From Bacteroidales bacterium (GTDB lineage Bacteria > Bacteroidota > Bacteroidia > Bacteroidales > UBA932): 38,679 nt of DNA. Below are positions 9,048 to 18,879 of the stretch, one piece after another; the stretch's first letter is position 1; every line of letters starts with the position of its first letter. The stretch covers positions 1-38,679 of the forward strand of contig JAFQFD010000053.1 of the NCBI GenBank assembly GCA_017415715.1, written 5' to 3'. Below the pieces are notes generated by a model that saw only the letters and a list, made by a program, of their open reading frames with translations, was not told the DNA's origin and made no database searches. The translations under genes and the position numbers were made by a program.

Positions 9048-10834
9048 GAAACCTGTTTCAATTGCTCACGATATGCAGAGAATATCTTTGACTTGGACAC
9101 AAATCCTATGTATGTCCTTTCATGGTCCACGACAGGCAGGTTCCATGCCCCTGTCTGCTCGAACTTCTTCATTACACTGTCCATCTTCTCGTCAATATAG
9201 ACATACGCCGGAGCCGATCTCATGAAGTTGTATACATGCATGGTCTCATACTGCTCATACTTGAACATATCCCTCCTTATGTCCTCAAGAGACACATACC
9301 CCTGGAAATGGTTTCTTGAATCAACGACAGGATAGATGTTTCTGGTAGACTGAGAAACCTTCTCTACCAGTTCTCCCAGGGTCGAATCGATCTGCACCGT
9401 CATGAAGTCCGACTCGATCAGGTCGCTGGTCTTCAAAAGGGTCAGCACTGCCTGATCGCTGTCATGAGTGAGGAGTTCTCCCTTCTTCGCTATTCGCTTG
9501 GTATAGATAGAATAGGGCTCAACAGCACGAGTGGCCGCATATGAAACGGTCGAAGTAAGGATAAGCGGAATAAGGAGGTCATATCCTCCTGTCATGTCCG
9601 CGATAAGGAAGATCGCGGTCATAGGCGCCTGCATGACACCGGCCATGAGTCCGGCCATGCCGACAAGGACGAAGTTCTGTTCCGGCACCAGTCCGCCTCC
9701 GGCTATGAGATTTATGGTTCTTGAAACCACGAAACCGGCAATCGCACCAATGAAAAGCGTAGGACCGAAAGTTCCTCCGACACCACCGCCGGCATTAGTG
9801 AATGACATCGAGAACACCTTCAGAAGAAGGACAAGCATGAAGAAGACAGGTACCAGCCATGCCTTATGAAGCATGAATGACAGGACAGTCTGTCCGTCAA
9901 GGTCTATCGTGCCACCGTTAAGCAGCTCATGCAGATATTCGTATCCTTCACCGAAAAGAGGAGGGAAAAGGAATATGAGCAGACCTAGACAGAGCGCAGA
10001 AAGCCCCCATCTGTACATCGGCTTGGATATGCTCTTGATCTTATCTTCAAGCCACAGCGTAGTCCTTGTGAAATATACCGAACATACCGCGCTGAAGAGA
10101 CCGAGTATCAGATAAAACGGGATGTTGCCCATTGCGAACGGAGTGATCGTACATTCGAAAGGCGGCTTGTCGCCAAGGAATATGTACGAAATCACCGTTG
10201 CAGAGATTGTAGACAGCAGCAGAGGCAGGATGGATGACATCGAGATATTGAAAAGGAGTATCTCCAATGTGAAAAGCACACCTGCAAGAGGCGCCTTGAA
10301 AATTCCGGCCACAGCACCTGCAGCGCCACATCCGAGCAGGATTGTCATGTTCTTATAAGACAACCCCATATATCTGGCGACGTTCGATCCGATCGCTGCT
10401 CCAGTATAAACGATAGGAGCCTCGGCTCCGACCGATCCTCCGAAACCGATCGTCACTGAAGAAGCGAGCATTGATGACCACATGTTATGCGGACGTATCT
10501 TGGACTCGTTCTTGGAAACCGCCACCAGAACCTTGGTCACTCCATGTCCGATGTTATCCTTTACGAGATACTTCACAAAGAGCATGGCCACGAGCATACC
10601 GATGCCCGGATAGAGGATGTAAAGGAAGTTATATGCCTCGCCATCGAACCATGAAGTGAGGGAATGGTGAATGAACTCAATGGCGAGCTTGAGCGCAACG
10701 GCAGCCAGACCGCATGACACTCCGACAAACAGAGCAAGGATGATCATGGCATTCCTCTCCGGCATTTTCATCAAGAGATGCCTGAGAGGTGCGAGAAAAT
10801 CACGTTTGAACCTGTTCTGCTTCATCATTCCCAT
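9038..10834 (-). CDS. CLC family chloride channel/transporter with CBS pair
   Basis: A 598-aa CLC protein with multiple membrane helices over about residues 25-440 and two cytoplasmic CBS domains at about 470-590. The selectivity-filter motifs are GSVGAEAPIV (the gating Glu is retained, but the usual GxEGP Gly is Ala) and GGTFGPTLFIGA. In the C-terminus VTVQ-like and PVVD segments mark the CBS repeats. It would move chloride or another anion, possibly in exchange for protons. Start candidates are ATGs at 10834, 10828 and 10825. The terminator-like stem at 10837-10872 sits directly upstream. Its stop codon lies inside the arm of the following palindrome. Confidence 0.94.
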   Translation of the reverse strand: MGMMKQNRFKRDFLAPLRHLLMKMPERNAMIILALFVGVSCGLAAVALKLAIEFIHHSLTSWFDGEAYNFLYILYPGIGMLVAMLFVKYLVKDNIGHGVTKVLVAVSKNESKIRPHNMWSSMLASSVTIGFGGSVGAEAPIVYTGAAIGSNVARYMGLSYKNMTILLGCGAAGAVAGIFKAPLAGVLFTLEILLFNISMSSILPLLLSTISATVISYIFLGDKPPFECTITPFAMGNIPFYLILGLFSAVCSVYFTRTTLWLEDKIKSISKPMYRWGLSALCLGLLIFLFPPLFGEGYEYLHELLNGGTIDLDGQTVLSFMLHKAWLVPVFFMLVLLLKVFSMSFTNAGGGVGGTFGPTLFIGAIAGFVVSRTINLIAGGGLVPEQNFVLVGMAGLMAGVMQAPMTAIFLIADMTGGYDLLIPLILTSTVSYAATRAVEPYSIYTKRIAKKGELLTHDSDQAVLTLLKTSDLIESDFMTVQIDSTLGELVEKVSQSTRNIYPVVDSRNHFQGYVSLEDIRRDMFKYEQYETMHVYNFMRSAPAYVYIDEKMDSVMKKFEQTGAWNLPVVDHERTYIGFVSKSKIFSAYREQLKQVSHD

Positions 10835-10836
10835 AT

Positions 10837-10872
10837 ATAAAAAGATGACCGGACGATAACTCGGCCGGTCCC
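10837..10872 (-). terminator. Intrinsic terminator after the small acidic protein gene
   Basis: On the minus strand GACCGG (10865-10870) pairs with CCGGTC (10847-10852), extended by an inner CGA/TCG after one mismatch, with loop GTTA. It is followed by ATCTTTTTAT. This is a standard stem plus T-rich tail. It ends only a few nt before the clc start codon, so clc must either rely on read-through or use a promoter overlapping this site. Confidence 0.7.
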
Positions 10873-10878
10873 TGTCAT

Positions 10879-11217
10879 TTATTCTCCGTCAGCGGCGTCA
10901 TCTTCACCGTACTGCGAGATATTGTCGTCTGGAAGACCTTCGCCGCCATCGCTGTCGCCGTCATCTCCATCCTCACCGTCAAGCCAGCGCTCGATGTCTT
11001 CTGCATCATCTGTCTTTACCTTGATCTTCACGAGATAGATAGCATCTGGAATCTCAACTGTAACTGCGTAGAAGCTATCTCCGTTAGGCTTATCATATTT
11101 TACGAGATCTGGAAAATAATCCGCATATCCCTTAGGATATTTCTCTGCAAATGCTGCAGCCAGCTCGTCTGACATGTTTTCGTAGCTGATTACTGCTCTT
11201 CTCTTTGTTGTTGACAT
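10879..11217 (-). CDS. Small acidic protein of unknown function
   Basis: A 112-aa protein that I do not recognise. Its first 80 residues could form a compact alpha/beta domain: basic start STTKRRAVISYENM, then FAEKYPKGYADY and VTVEIPDAIYLVKIKV. The last third is strongly acidic (DDAEDIERWLDGEDGDDGD and onward to DDAADGE). There is no signal peptide or membrane segment, so it is probably cytoplasmic. Its own terminator follows at 10837-10872, which supports a real, separately transcribed gene. Confidence 0.75.
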   Translation of the reverse strand: MSTTKRRAVISYENMSDELAAAFAEKYPKGYADYFPDLVKYDKPNGDSFYAVTVEIPDAIYLVKIKVKTDDAEDIERWLDGEDGDDGDSDGGEGLPDDNISQYGEDDAADGE

Positions 11218-11312
11218 ATCTATCTTCTTATCAATTCAGGTTTACACTTCAAAATTATGGTGCAAGTGTAGGACATTTTTTTGAATTGAGCAACACCGAA
11301 GGCACTTTTTTT

Positions 11313-13031
11313 CTACTTTCCCCTACGGAAGAAGAAGGATTTCTGCTCGCGTTTTCTCTCTATGTCTCTCTCTACAAATACTTTCTGCAGATTTTTAGGA
11401 TCCAGACCCGTATAGAACATTACCGAGGATGTCGTCATTGGAGTCGGAGTGAAATCCTGGACCTGATCCATATAAAGTCCCTTGAGCGCCGGATTTCCTG
11501 CCAGCCTCTTCATCTCGCGCATCCCGCAGCCAGGATGTCCGGATATGAAATATGGAACCAGTTCACATTTCCTTCCGCTTCCCCTCACTATGCCGTCAAA
11601 CTCCAGTCTGAGCCTCTCGAACAGTTTGAATGAAGGCTTTGCCATCAGCTTGAGCACGGCATCTTCCGTATGCTCCGGAGCCACTTTCAGACGACCGGAT
11701 GTATGCTCGAGTATCAGTTCCTTAAGATATGGATATGAGGTCTCGTCAACGAATCCCTTCTCGTCAAGGAACAGGTCATACCTGATGCCGCTGCCTATAT
11801 AGGCATGTCTTACACCCTTGGTCTTCCCTATCCTGTCATATAGTTTGAGAAGACGCTCATGCGAACGGTCCATATTGCGGCACGGGCTCGGGAAGAGGCA
11901 GGACTTGCGTCGGCATTTCGCGCAAAGTTCCTGATCCTTGCCCTTCATTCCATACATGTTTGCCGTCGGCGCGCCTACGTCAGATATGTTTCCGGAATAC
12001 CCAGGAAGTTCATTGAGTGCTGAGATCTCTTTCAGAATCGAATCCTCGCTGCGGGACTGTATGAACTTGCCCTGATGCGCTGCAATAGTACAGAAATTAC
12101 ATCCTCCGAAACATCCTCTGTGCGTATTGACCGAAAACTTGATCATCTCAAATGCAGGTATATGCTTTCCTTTGTATCTCGGATGCGGGAGTTTGGTGAA
12201 AGGAAGGTCCCAATATGAATCCATCTCCTCCTGCGTTGCTGGCGGCCAGGTCGGGTTTACCTGAACATAACCATCGCCGACCGGCTCTATAAGTACCGGA
12301 GGTGTCATCATGTTGGCATATGTCTCTATGACATGGAAGTTCTCCGCAAAGGCTATCTTGTCATCGCAGCAACGCTCGAATGAATTGAGGATCACAGCAT
12401 CCTTCAGCCTTGAACGTCCGTCCATATAGAACGCCAGCTGAGGTATCTTCCTTATATCAGACACATTGCGTCCTGACTCTATCGCCTTTGTAAACTCCAG
12501 GACTGTCCTCTCGCCCATTCCGTAGCAGAGCCAGTCTGCCCCGCTGTCAATAAGGACAGACGGCTTAAGGGCATCCTGCCAGTAGTCGTAGTGTGTAAAA
12601 CGCCTGAGCGAAGCCTCGATTCCACCGATCAGAACAGGAACGTCTGGATATATCTGCTTGAGAATCTTCGTATAGACTGTCACTGCATAGTCCGGCCTCT
12701 GTCCCGCTCTACCATCAGGGGTATACGCATCATCGCTGCGCAGACGCTTCGCTGCCGTATAATGGTTCACCATGGAATCCATGGCACCGCTGTTGACTCC
12801 GAAATACAGTCTGGGCGCCCCAAGCTTGCGGAAGTCGCGAAGGTCGTCGCGCCAGTTCGGCTGCGGCACGACCGCAACGCGGTAGCCGTGCTTCTGCAGC
12901 CACCTGGCTATGACCGCAGTACCGAATGAAGGGTGGTCTATATAGGCGTCTCCCGTAAAGAGGATCACGTCAATATAGTCCCACCCTAAAGCCTTGACCT
13001 CCTTGATGGAAGTAGGTATCTGATATGCCAT
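11313..13031 (-). CDS. YgiQ family radical SAM protein
   Basis: A 572-aa member of the YgiQ/UPF0313 family. The N-terminal region is B12-binding-like (VILFTGDAYIDHPSFG, a family signature). The radical SAM cluster motif is CFGGCNFC (in HRGCFGGCNFCTIAAHQGK, about residue 310), binding a 4Fe-4S cluster and S-adenosylmethionine. A second Cys group, CAKCRRKSC, lies near 370. The reaction catalysed by this family is not established. The C-terminal region past about 550 is shorter than in enterobacterial YgiQ. The 95 nt beyond the start (11218-11312 lies on the other side, between this gene's end and the next) shows only AT-rich sequence. Confidence 0.93.
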   Translation of the reverse strand: MAYQIPTSIKEVKALGWDYIDVILFTGDAYIDHPSFGTAVIARWLQKHGYRVAVVPQPNWRDDLRDFRKLGAPRLYFGVNSGAMDSMVNHYTAAKRLRSDDAYTPDGRAGQRPDYAVTVYTKILKQIYPDVPVLIGGIEASLRRFTHYDYWQDALKPSVLIDSGADWLCYGMGERTVLEFTKAIESGRNVSDIRKIPQLAFYMDGRSRLKDAVILNSFERCCDDKIAFAENFHVIETYANMMTPPVLIEPVGDGYVQVNPTWPPATQEEMDSYWDLPFTKLPHPRYKGKHIPAFEMIKFSVNTHRGCFGGCNFCTIAAHQGKFIQSRSEDSILKEISALNELPGYSGNISDVGAPTANMYGMKGKDQELCAKCRRKSCLFPSPCRNMDRSHERLLKLYDRIGKTKGVRHAYIGSGIRYDLFLDEKGFVDETSYPYLKELILEHTSGRLKVAPEHTEDAVLKLMAKPSFKLFERLRLEFDGIVRGSGRKCELVPYFISGHPGCGMREMKRLAGNPALKGLYMDQVQDFTPTPMTTSSVMFYTGLDPKNLQKVFVERDIERKREQKSFFFRRGK

Positions 13032-13037
13032 AAGCTT

Positions 13038-13523
13038 CTAGAACATGTATCTTGCAGATATCGTAGGTATGAATCCGAGCATACCGTCGATATCGAATCT
13101 GAAACTGTCATCGGAAAGCATCACGCCCAATGACGGACGGATGTCGACCGACAGCTGGAGCGGAAACCAGAAGATGTATTCCAGTCCTACTACGCCGACC
13201 ACACCGATGCTGAATGCCTTTTCCGGCACGAAGCCAGTACCGATCTGCACTCCCGGGCCTGCATACATGTTCCACGTTCCTTCAGAGGTCCATTCCGGAG
13301 ACATCAGCATCTTGTTGTATGTTCCGACCAGTCTCATAGAACCTGAATGCGGCACGCCTGTCTGATAACCGAGATCAAGCTGGAACACATTGTCCGTGCC
13401 ATAGATCATATGCTGGAAAGACACGCCCTCGAATGCTCCGACGGTCAGACCCACCGACCTTACCTGAGCATTTGCGGCAACAGATATCACTGCCGCCGCA
13501 AATATGATAAGCAATCTTTTCAT
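13038..13523 (-). CDS. Predicted outer membrane beta-barrel protein, unknown role
   Basis: A 161-aa protein with an N-terminal signal peptide ending in AANAQ. The rest alternates polar and hydrophobic residues in beta-strand fashion (VGLTVGAFEGVSFQ, MYAGPGVQIGTG, LQLSVDIRPSLGVML) and ends in ARYMF. A C-terminal Phe is typical of beta-barrel proteins recognised by BamA. It is probably a small porin-fold protein of the outer membrane. It sits 2 nt after argS and 6 nt before the YgiQ gene, all on the minus strand. Confidence 0.8.
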   Translation of the reverse strand: MKRLLIIFAAAVISVAANAQVRSVGLTVGAFEGVSFQHMIYGTDNVFQLDLGYQTGVPHSGSMRLVGTYNKMLMSPEWTSEGTWNMYAGPGVQIGTGFVPEKAFSIGVVGVVGLEYIFWFPLQLSVDIRPSLGVMLSDDSFRFDIDGMLGFIPTISARYMF

Positions 13524-13525
13524 AA

Positions 13526-15316
13526 TTACATTCTTTCAGGAAGAGTGATGCCAAGGATCGACATCGCCTTGCTGAGTACCTTCGCAATGGTCTCGACGAG
13601 AACGAGACGGCACTGCAGGAGCTCCTGATTCTCCTCGCGAAGGATCGGAGTATCATGGTAATACTGGTTGAACTCCTTCGCAAGCTCATAAGCATAATTT
13701 GCGACAAGAGCAGGAGAATGAGCCGCACCAGCCTCTGCAACCTTTGCCGGGAATGTGTTGAGTATCTTGATTATACGCACTTCCTTCGGTGTGAGGGCAG
13801 CATCAGTCTTGAGCACGTCCGATGTATGTGCAACACCCTTCTCATCCGCCTTGCGGAGGATTGACTTGATGCGGGCATGAGTGTACTGGATGAACGGACC
13901 TGTATTGCCGTTGAAGTCGATAGACTCCTTAGGATCGAAGAGCATCGTCTTCTTAGGGTCCACCTTGAGTATGAAGTACTTCAATGCACCAAGGCTGATC
14001 ATCCTGAAGAGAGCGTCCTGCTCCTCGGCAGAAAGGTTGTCGATCTTGCCAAGTTCCATTGAAGTTTCCTTGGCAGTGTTGTACATGTCAGCAATGAGGT
14101 CGTCAGCATCAACGACTGTTCCCTCGCGTGACTTCATCTTGCCCTCAGGAAGCTCTACCATGCCATATGAAAGATGATAGATGCTGTCAGCCCAGTCAAA
14201 TCCGAGTTTGCCAAGGATCAGCTTGAGAACCTGGAAATGGTAGTTCTGCTCGTTACCTACGACATAGATGTGCTCGTCAAGGCTGTACTCTGCAAAACGC
14301 TGCTCCGCGGTTCCGAGGTCCTGAGTCATGTATACCGATGTTCCGTCACCTCGGAGAAGAAGCTTGCGGTCAAGCCCGTCGGCGGTGAGGTCACACCATA
14401 CCGATCCATCCTCCTGAGTCTCGAAGATTCCTGCCTCAAGGCCCTTCTGAACAAGAGCCTTTCCGAAGAGATATGTCTGTGACTCATAATATGTCCTGTC
14501 GAAACTGATGCCGAGGTCTGCATAAGTCTTGTCGAAGCCCTCGTATACCCAGCCGTTCATAGTCTTCCAGAGCTCCACGACCTCTGCATCTCCCTGCTCC
14601 CACTTGAAGAGCATCTCCTGAGCGGCCTTGAGCGAAGGGGCATTCTTCTCCGCATCTTCCTTTGACATGCCACCGGCTACGAGCTCATCGACTTCCTTCT
14701 TATAGAGGTTGTTGAATGCCACATAATAGTCACCTACAAGATGGTCACCCTTCTTTCCGCTTGATGCAGGAGTCTCGCCGTTACCGAGCACCTTCCACGC
14801 ATACATAGACTTGCAGATGTGGATTCCGCGGTCATTGACAAGATTGACCTTCATCACATTGTGGCCACATACCTCGAGGAGCTTTGCAACCGACCATCCG
14901 AGGAGGTTGTTGCGGATATGTCCCAGGTGGAGAGGTTTGTTAGTGTTAGGTGAAGAGTATTCTACCATGATGGTCTTGCCTGTCGGAGCAAGCTGGCCGA
15001 AGTCTTCGGCAGCTGCGATCTGGGCGAAAAGACCGTTCCAGTATGTTGTGGAGAATGAAAGATTGAGGAATCCCTTTACGGTGTTGTATCCGTCAATCTC
15101 TGCAGTATTGGTCTTGAGCCACTCTCCAATTGCGTTTCCTGTGTTTTCCGGTGTCGTTTTCGACACCTTAAGGAGCGGGAAAACAACAAGTGTATAGTCT
15201 CCCTCGAACTCCTTGCGGGTTACGTTTACCTGAAGTTGAGCTGCAGGTATTTCTACGCCGTAAAGCGCCTGAATTGCTTCAGACGCTTTAGATATAATGA
15301 ATAATTCCGGTGTCAT
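13526..15316 (-). CDS. argS: Arginyl-tRNA synthetase
   Basis: A 596-aa class I synthetase that charges tRNA-Arg. The N-terminal additional domain is followed by SSPNTNKPLHLGHIRNN, containing the HIGH signature as HLGH. The KMSKS-like motif appears as GKMKSREGTVVDADDL. The C-terminal DALR anticodon-binding domain includes YELAKEFNQYYHDTPIL and ends VLSKAMSILGITLPERM. Its start codon overlaps the rpoD stop by 1 nt (TAATG), so translation is probably coupled to the sigma factor gene. Confidence 0.97.
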   Translation of the reverse strand: MTPELFIISKASEAIQALYGVEIPAAQLQVNVTRKEFEGDYTLVVFPLLKVSKTTPENTGNAIGEWLKTNTAEIDGYNTVKGFLNLSFSTTYWNGLFAQIAAAEDFGQLAPTGKTIMVEYSSPNTNKPLHLGHIRNNLLGWSVAKLLEVCGHNVMKVNLVNDRGIHICKSMYAWKVLGNGETPASSGKKGDHLVGDYYVAFNNLYKKEVDELVAGGMSKEDAEKNAPSLKAAQEMLFKWEQGDAEVVELWKTMNGWVYEGFDKTYADLGISFDRTYYESQTYLFGKALVQKGLEAGIFETQEDGSVWCDLTADGLDRKLLLRGDGTSVYMTQDLGTAEQRFAEYSLDEHIYVVGNEQNYHFQVLKLILGKLGFDWADSIYHLSYGMVELPEGKMKSREGTVVDADDLIADMYNTAKETSMELGKIDNLSAEEQDALFRMISLGALKYFILKVDPKKTMLFDPKESIDFNGNTGPFIQYTHARIKSILRKADEKGVAHTSDVLKTDAALTPKEVRIIKILNTFPAKVAEAGAAHSPALVANYAYELAKEFNQYYHDTPILREENQELLQCRLVLVETIAKVLSKAMSILGITLPERM

Positions 15317-16176
15317 TATCCTAAATAGCTTTTCAAAAGTTTGCTTCTTGATGTAGTCTTAAGTTTGCGGATTGCTTTCTCCTTTATCTGGCGGACACGC
15401 TCTCTGGTAAGTCCGAAGCGCTCTCCGATCTCCTCGAGTGTCATCTCCTGGCAGCCGATGCCGAAGAATGACTTGATGATCTCTTTCTCTCTTGTAGCGA
15501 GTGTCGAAAGCGCTCTCTCTATCTCCTTATTGAGAGACTCGTTGACCAGTCCGCGGTCTGCACTTGGAGAGTCGTTGTTGACAAGCACGTCAAGCAAGCT
15601 GTTGTCCTCACCCTCGACGAACGGAGCGTCCACTGAGACATGGCGTCCTGAGACCCTGAGGGTGTCAGCGATCTTGTCCTTCGGAACATCAATCATCTCA
15701 GAAAGCTCCTCGCTTGAAGGCATGCGCTCATGCTCCTGCTCGAACTTCTGGAGAGCCTTGTTGATCTTGTTGAGCGATCCTACCTGGTTGAGCGGAAGGC
15801 GGACGATACGCGACTGCTCGGCAAGAGCCTGAAGGATCGACTGACGGATCCACCACACCGCATATGAGATGAACTTGAATCCCCTTGTCTCATCAAACTT
15901 CTCGGCAGCCTTGATCAGTCCGAGGTTACCCTCGTTGATCAGGTCCGGAAGGCTGAGTCCCTGGTTCTGGTACTGCTTAGCCACAGAGACCACGAACCTC
16001 AGGTTAGCTCTTGTCAGCTTCTCAAGTGCAGCCTGGTCACCTTTACGGATCCTCTGCGCGAGTTCCACTTCCTCCTCCACTGTGATAAGCTCTTCCCTTC
16101 CGATCTCCTGCAGATACTTGTCAAGTGAAGCACTCTCACGATTCGTAATTGATTTTGTAATCTTAAGCTGTCTCAT
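15316..16176 (-). CDS. rpoD: Primary sigma factor RpoD (short Bacteroidota type)
   Basis: A 286-aa sigma-70 protein. It has region 1.2 ([18 protein letters not shown]), region 2 ([51 protein letters not shown]), region 3 ([14 protein letters not shown]) and region 4 with the [31 protein letters not shown]. It lacks region 1.1 and the large non-conserved region, as is usual for the Bacteroidota housekeeping sigma factor. This is the sigma that would read the TTTG/TAnnTTTG promoters seen throughout the window. The gene precedes argS with a 1-nt overlap. Confidence 0.97.
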   Translation of the reverse strand: MRQLKITKSITNRESASLDKYLQEIGREELITVEEEVELAQRIRKGDQAALEKLTRANLRFVVSVAKQYQNQGLSLPDLINEGNLGLIKAAEKFDETRGFKFISYAVWWIRQSILQALAEQSRIVRLPLNQVGSLNKINKALQKFEQEHERMPSSEELSEMIDVPKDKIADTLRVSGRHVSVDAPFVEGEDNSLLDVLVNNDSPSADRGLVNESLNKEIERALSTLATREKEIIKSFFGIGCQEMTLEEIGERFGLTRERVRQIKEKAIRKLKTTSRSKLLKSYLG

Positions 16177-16203
16177 TCTATAATATTAAGTTAATTCTCA
16201 CTC

Positions 16204-17625
16204 CTATACTCCGAAACCGAAATAACCTGTTCTTCCTGAAGGAGTCATTCCCTCCACAAACACCGCTCTCTTCGACTTCTTCACGAGGTCTATGACATCC
16301 TGAGGAGTCCTGACAGGCTGGTCGTTGACATACTGGATCACGAATCCCTCTGTCGCGCCCGCCTCCTGGAGCTTGCCCGGCCCGAGCTCTACGATCTCGA
16401 CTCCGTTCTTTATGCCAAGCTTGTCAAGCGTCTCCTTTGGAGCCTCCTTGATGTACGAACCATAGAAGGCTACCGAACCGTCTGATGTCTCCGTACCGTT
16501 CTCCTGCGCCGTTCCCTTGAATACAACCTGGAATTTCTTCTCCTTGCCATCCCTGATGACAGTAATCTCGGCTGTATCGTCAGGAGAGAATCTGCTCACC
16601 GTCTCCTGCACTGATGCAGAATTGGTTATCTTCACAGAATCTATCGCCACAAGCACATCTCCGGCCTTGATTCCGGCCTGCTCGGCGGCACCGCCTTTAG
16701 AAACCTCAACAATATATACGCCGTTTCTGGACGAAAGTTTCAGGTCCTCAGCGATTTTGTCAGTAATTTCCTGCATGGTGATTCCAAGAAGGGCCCTTTT
16801 AACACTACCGAAATCAATGAGATCTGTTACGATTTTTTTCACAATGTTGGAAGGAACGGCAAAAGAATAGCCTGCATACGAGCCTGTCTGAGATATGATG
16901 GCCGTATTGATTCCCACCAGATTTCCGTTCTTATCTACGAGCGCTCCGCCACTGTTTCCCGGATTCACGGCCGCATCAGTCTGTATGAACGACTCGATCT
17001 TGAATTCACCGGAATAGTTAGGCATAGAACGTCCTTTTGCGCTCACGATTCCTGCTGTAATCGTAGAACGAAGGTCATAAGGAGATCCTATCGCTATCAC
17101 CCACTCTCCCAGACGAAGTTTGTCAGAATCGCCGAACGGGATGTATGGCAGGCCTGTAGCGTCGATCTTCAGAAGAGCCACATCTGTTGCCGGATCGGTT
17201 CCGACCAGGACTGCATCGTAAGTATGATTGGTATTCAGGGTCACCTGAATCTTAGTAGCGCCGTCAATGACATGATTGTTGGTCACGATATATCCGTCCT
17301 CACGGATGATCACTCCCGAACCGCTGCCGACCTTCTCACGCTGCTGCGGTGTTCCATACCCGAAGAAGTACTCAAGAATGGACTGTGGGGTCTGGGACGA
17401 CGACGTCGATGTGACCTTGACATATACGACAGCATCGACTGCCGTTTCTGCAGCATAGGTAAAATCAGGCCAGTTGTCATGTGACAGACTGACAGTCCTG
17501 AACTTGGCGCCATCTTCTGACTGAACGATTACAGTTTCTTCCGGCTGAATTGATTTGACCACAGCAAAAGCGGTCAGCCCTCCGACTGCGGCAGAGAGCA
17601 GAGCATACAATAAACCTCTTTTCAT
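16204..17625 (-). CDS. HtrA/Deg family periplasmic serine protease
   Basis: A 473-aa Do-like protease starting at the ATG at 17625, where an N-terminal membrane/signal segment KRGLLYALLSAAVGG begins; the longer reading frame upstream lacks such a segment. The catalytic triad is His118 (TNNHVI), Asp148 (DPATDVALL) and Ser225 (NPGNSGGAL). Two PDZ domains follow, at about 275-365 and 385-470, the second ending in TGYFGFGV. It performs periplasmic protein quality control and is expected to be stress-induced in the family. It is divergent from dnaN, and 27 nt upstream of rpoD on the same strand. Confidence 0.95.
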   Translation of the reverse strand: MKRGLLYALLSAAVGGLTAFAVVKSIQPEETVIVQSEDGAKFRTVSLSHDNWPDFTYAAETAVDAVVYVKVTSTSSSQTPQSILEYFFGYGTPQQREKVGSGSGVIIREDGYIVTNNHVIDGATKIQVTLNTNHTYDAVLVGTDPATDVALLKIDATGLPYIPFGDSDKLRLGEWVIAIGSPYDLRSTITAGIVSAKGRSMPNYSGEFKIESFIQTDAAVNPGNSGGALVDKNGNLVGINTAIISQTGSYAGYSFAVPSNIVKKIVTDLIDFGSVKRALLGITMQEITDKIAEDLKLSSRNGVYIVEVSKGGAAEQAGIKAGDVLVAIDSVKITNSASVQETVSRFSPDDTAEITVIRDGKEKKFQVVFKGTAQENGTETSDGSVAFYGSYIKEAPKETLDKLGIKNGVEIVELGPGKLQEAGATEGFVIQYVNDQPVRTPQDVIDLVKKSKRAVFVEGMTPSGRTGYFGFGV

Positions 17626-17711
17626 ATATTCAATATTTGTATTTTTTCCGATAATTAATGACATCGCGGCAGAAAAATCAAAAAATATGCCATTCAGTCC
17701 GATTTTTTCAC

Positions 17712-17719
17712 TATATTTG
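17712..17719 (+). promoter_or_regulatory. -7 box for dnaN
   Basis: TATATTTG fits the Bacteroidota TAnnTTTG consensus and lies 36 nt before the dnaN start. No convincing -33 TTTG is visible at 19-21 nt upstream. It lies in the 130-nt divergent gap shared with the HtrA gene. Confidence 0.55.
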
Positions 17720-17755
17720 TTGAGTTAAAGCGCAAATGAACAAACACTATAAATT

Positions 17756-18877
17756 ATGAAGCTTATTATCTCAAGTTCAGAGCTCCTCAAGGGCGTAATG
17801 GCAGTATCAAAGGCCATTCCTGCAAAGTCACCTCTCCAGATTCTGGAGAACTTCCTGTTTGACCTCCAGGGCAACGTCCTTACGATCACAGCATCAGACT
17901 CGGAGCTTACCCTCAGGACGAAGATCGAGGTTGAAAGCACAGCAGAGGAAGGAAAGATAGCAGTGCCTGCAAAGCACATGATGGACCTCCTCAAGGAGCT
18001 TCCTGACCAGCCTCTGACAATCAACACGCCCAGCGACAGCGCATTCGTCTGCAGCTGGGCTTCAGGAGAGTCCACTCTCCCATACTTCCCTGCAGAGGAC
18101 TACCCTGAAATCACTGGCACAGACGAGACTGCAGCGACTCTCACATTCCCGGCTCAGAGCCTCGTCGAGGGTATCGCAAGCACCATCTATGCTACAGCTG
18201 ACGACGAGATCCGTCCTGCAATGAACGGTATCTTCTTCGACATCGACGTAAACTCGACCACACTTGTAGCATCTGACGCCCACAAACTCATCTGCTACAC
18301 AACTGCAGATGTAAATGCTTCAGAGAAGGCATCATTCATCCTCCACAAGAAGCCTGCGGCAATCCTCAAGGCCATCATCGGAAAGGACATCGAGACAGTA
18401 GACGTGACATTCGACTCGAAGAATGCTGTATTCACTTTCGGACAGACTGTCGTTATCTGCCGCCTTCTCGTAGGCAAATACCCTAAGTATCGCGACGTCA
18501 TCCCGCAGAACAACTCGAACGTGCTGCACATCGACCGCGTCCAGCTTCTGAACACCGTACGTCGTGTGTCAGTCTGCTCCAACAAGGCATCGAACCACAT
18601 CAAGCTCGACCTCATGAGCGGCAGGCTCATCATCTCTGCCCAGGACCTCGGTTTCTCGATCGCTGCGCACGAGACACTTTCTTGCCAGTATGACGGCGAG
18701 CCTCTCGCTATCGGATTCAAGTCTCCATACCTCATCGAGATTCTCTCGAACATGAGCTGCGGAGAGCTTGTGATGAAGTTCCTTGACAGCAAGAGAGCAG
18801 CACTCATCCTCCCGGGCGAGAACGAGGAAGAGAGCGAGAAGATCTGCGGAATCCTCATGCCGATAATGATTTCTTAA
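17756..18877 (+). CDS. dnaN: DNA polymerase III beta subunit (sliding clamp)
   Basis: A 373-aa beta clamp of normal length, forming a dimeric ring that tethers polymerases to DNA. Family features are MKLIISSSELLKGVMAVSKAI at the start (two motifs MKLIISSSELL and VMAVSKAI), SDSELTLRT, FPAEDYPE, GIFFDID, VASDAHKL and the C-terminal PILIS-like LMPIMIS. Codon use is skewed to C-ending codons compared with neighbours, as expected for a highly expressed gene. The DnaQ-like exonuclease starts 2 nt after the stop. Confidence 0.97.
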   Translation: MKLIISSSELLKGVMAVSKAIPAKSPLQILENFLFDLQGNVLTITASDSELTLRTKIEVESTAEEGKIAVPAKHMMDLLKELPDQPLTINTPSDSAFVCSWASGESTLPYFPAEDYPEITGTDETAATLTFPAQSLVEGIASTIYATADDEIRPAMNGIFFDIDVNSTTLVASDAHKLICYTTADVNASEKASFILHKKPAAILKAIIGKDIETVDVTFDSKNAVFTFGQTVVICRLLVGKYPKYRDVIPQNNSNVLHIDRVQLLNTVRRVSVCSNKASNHIKLDLMSGRLIISAQDLGFSIAAHETLSCQYDGEPLAIGFKSPYLIEILSNMSCGELVMKFLDSKRAALILPGENEEESEKICGILMPIMIS

Positions 18878-18879
18878 TT

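Noticed and set aside
15316-15318. Possible frameshift between rpoD and argS
   Set aside because: The 1-nt overlap TAATG is a normal stop-start coupling and both proteins have complete ends.
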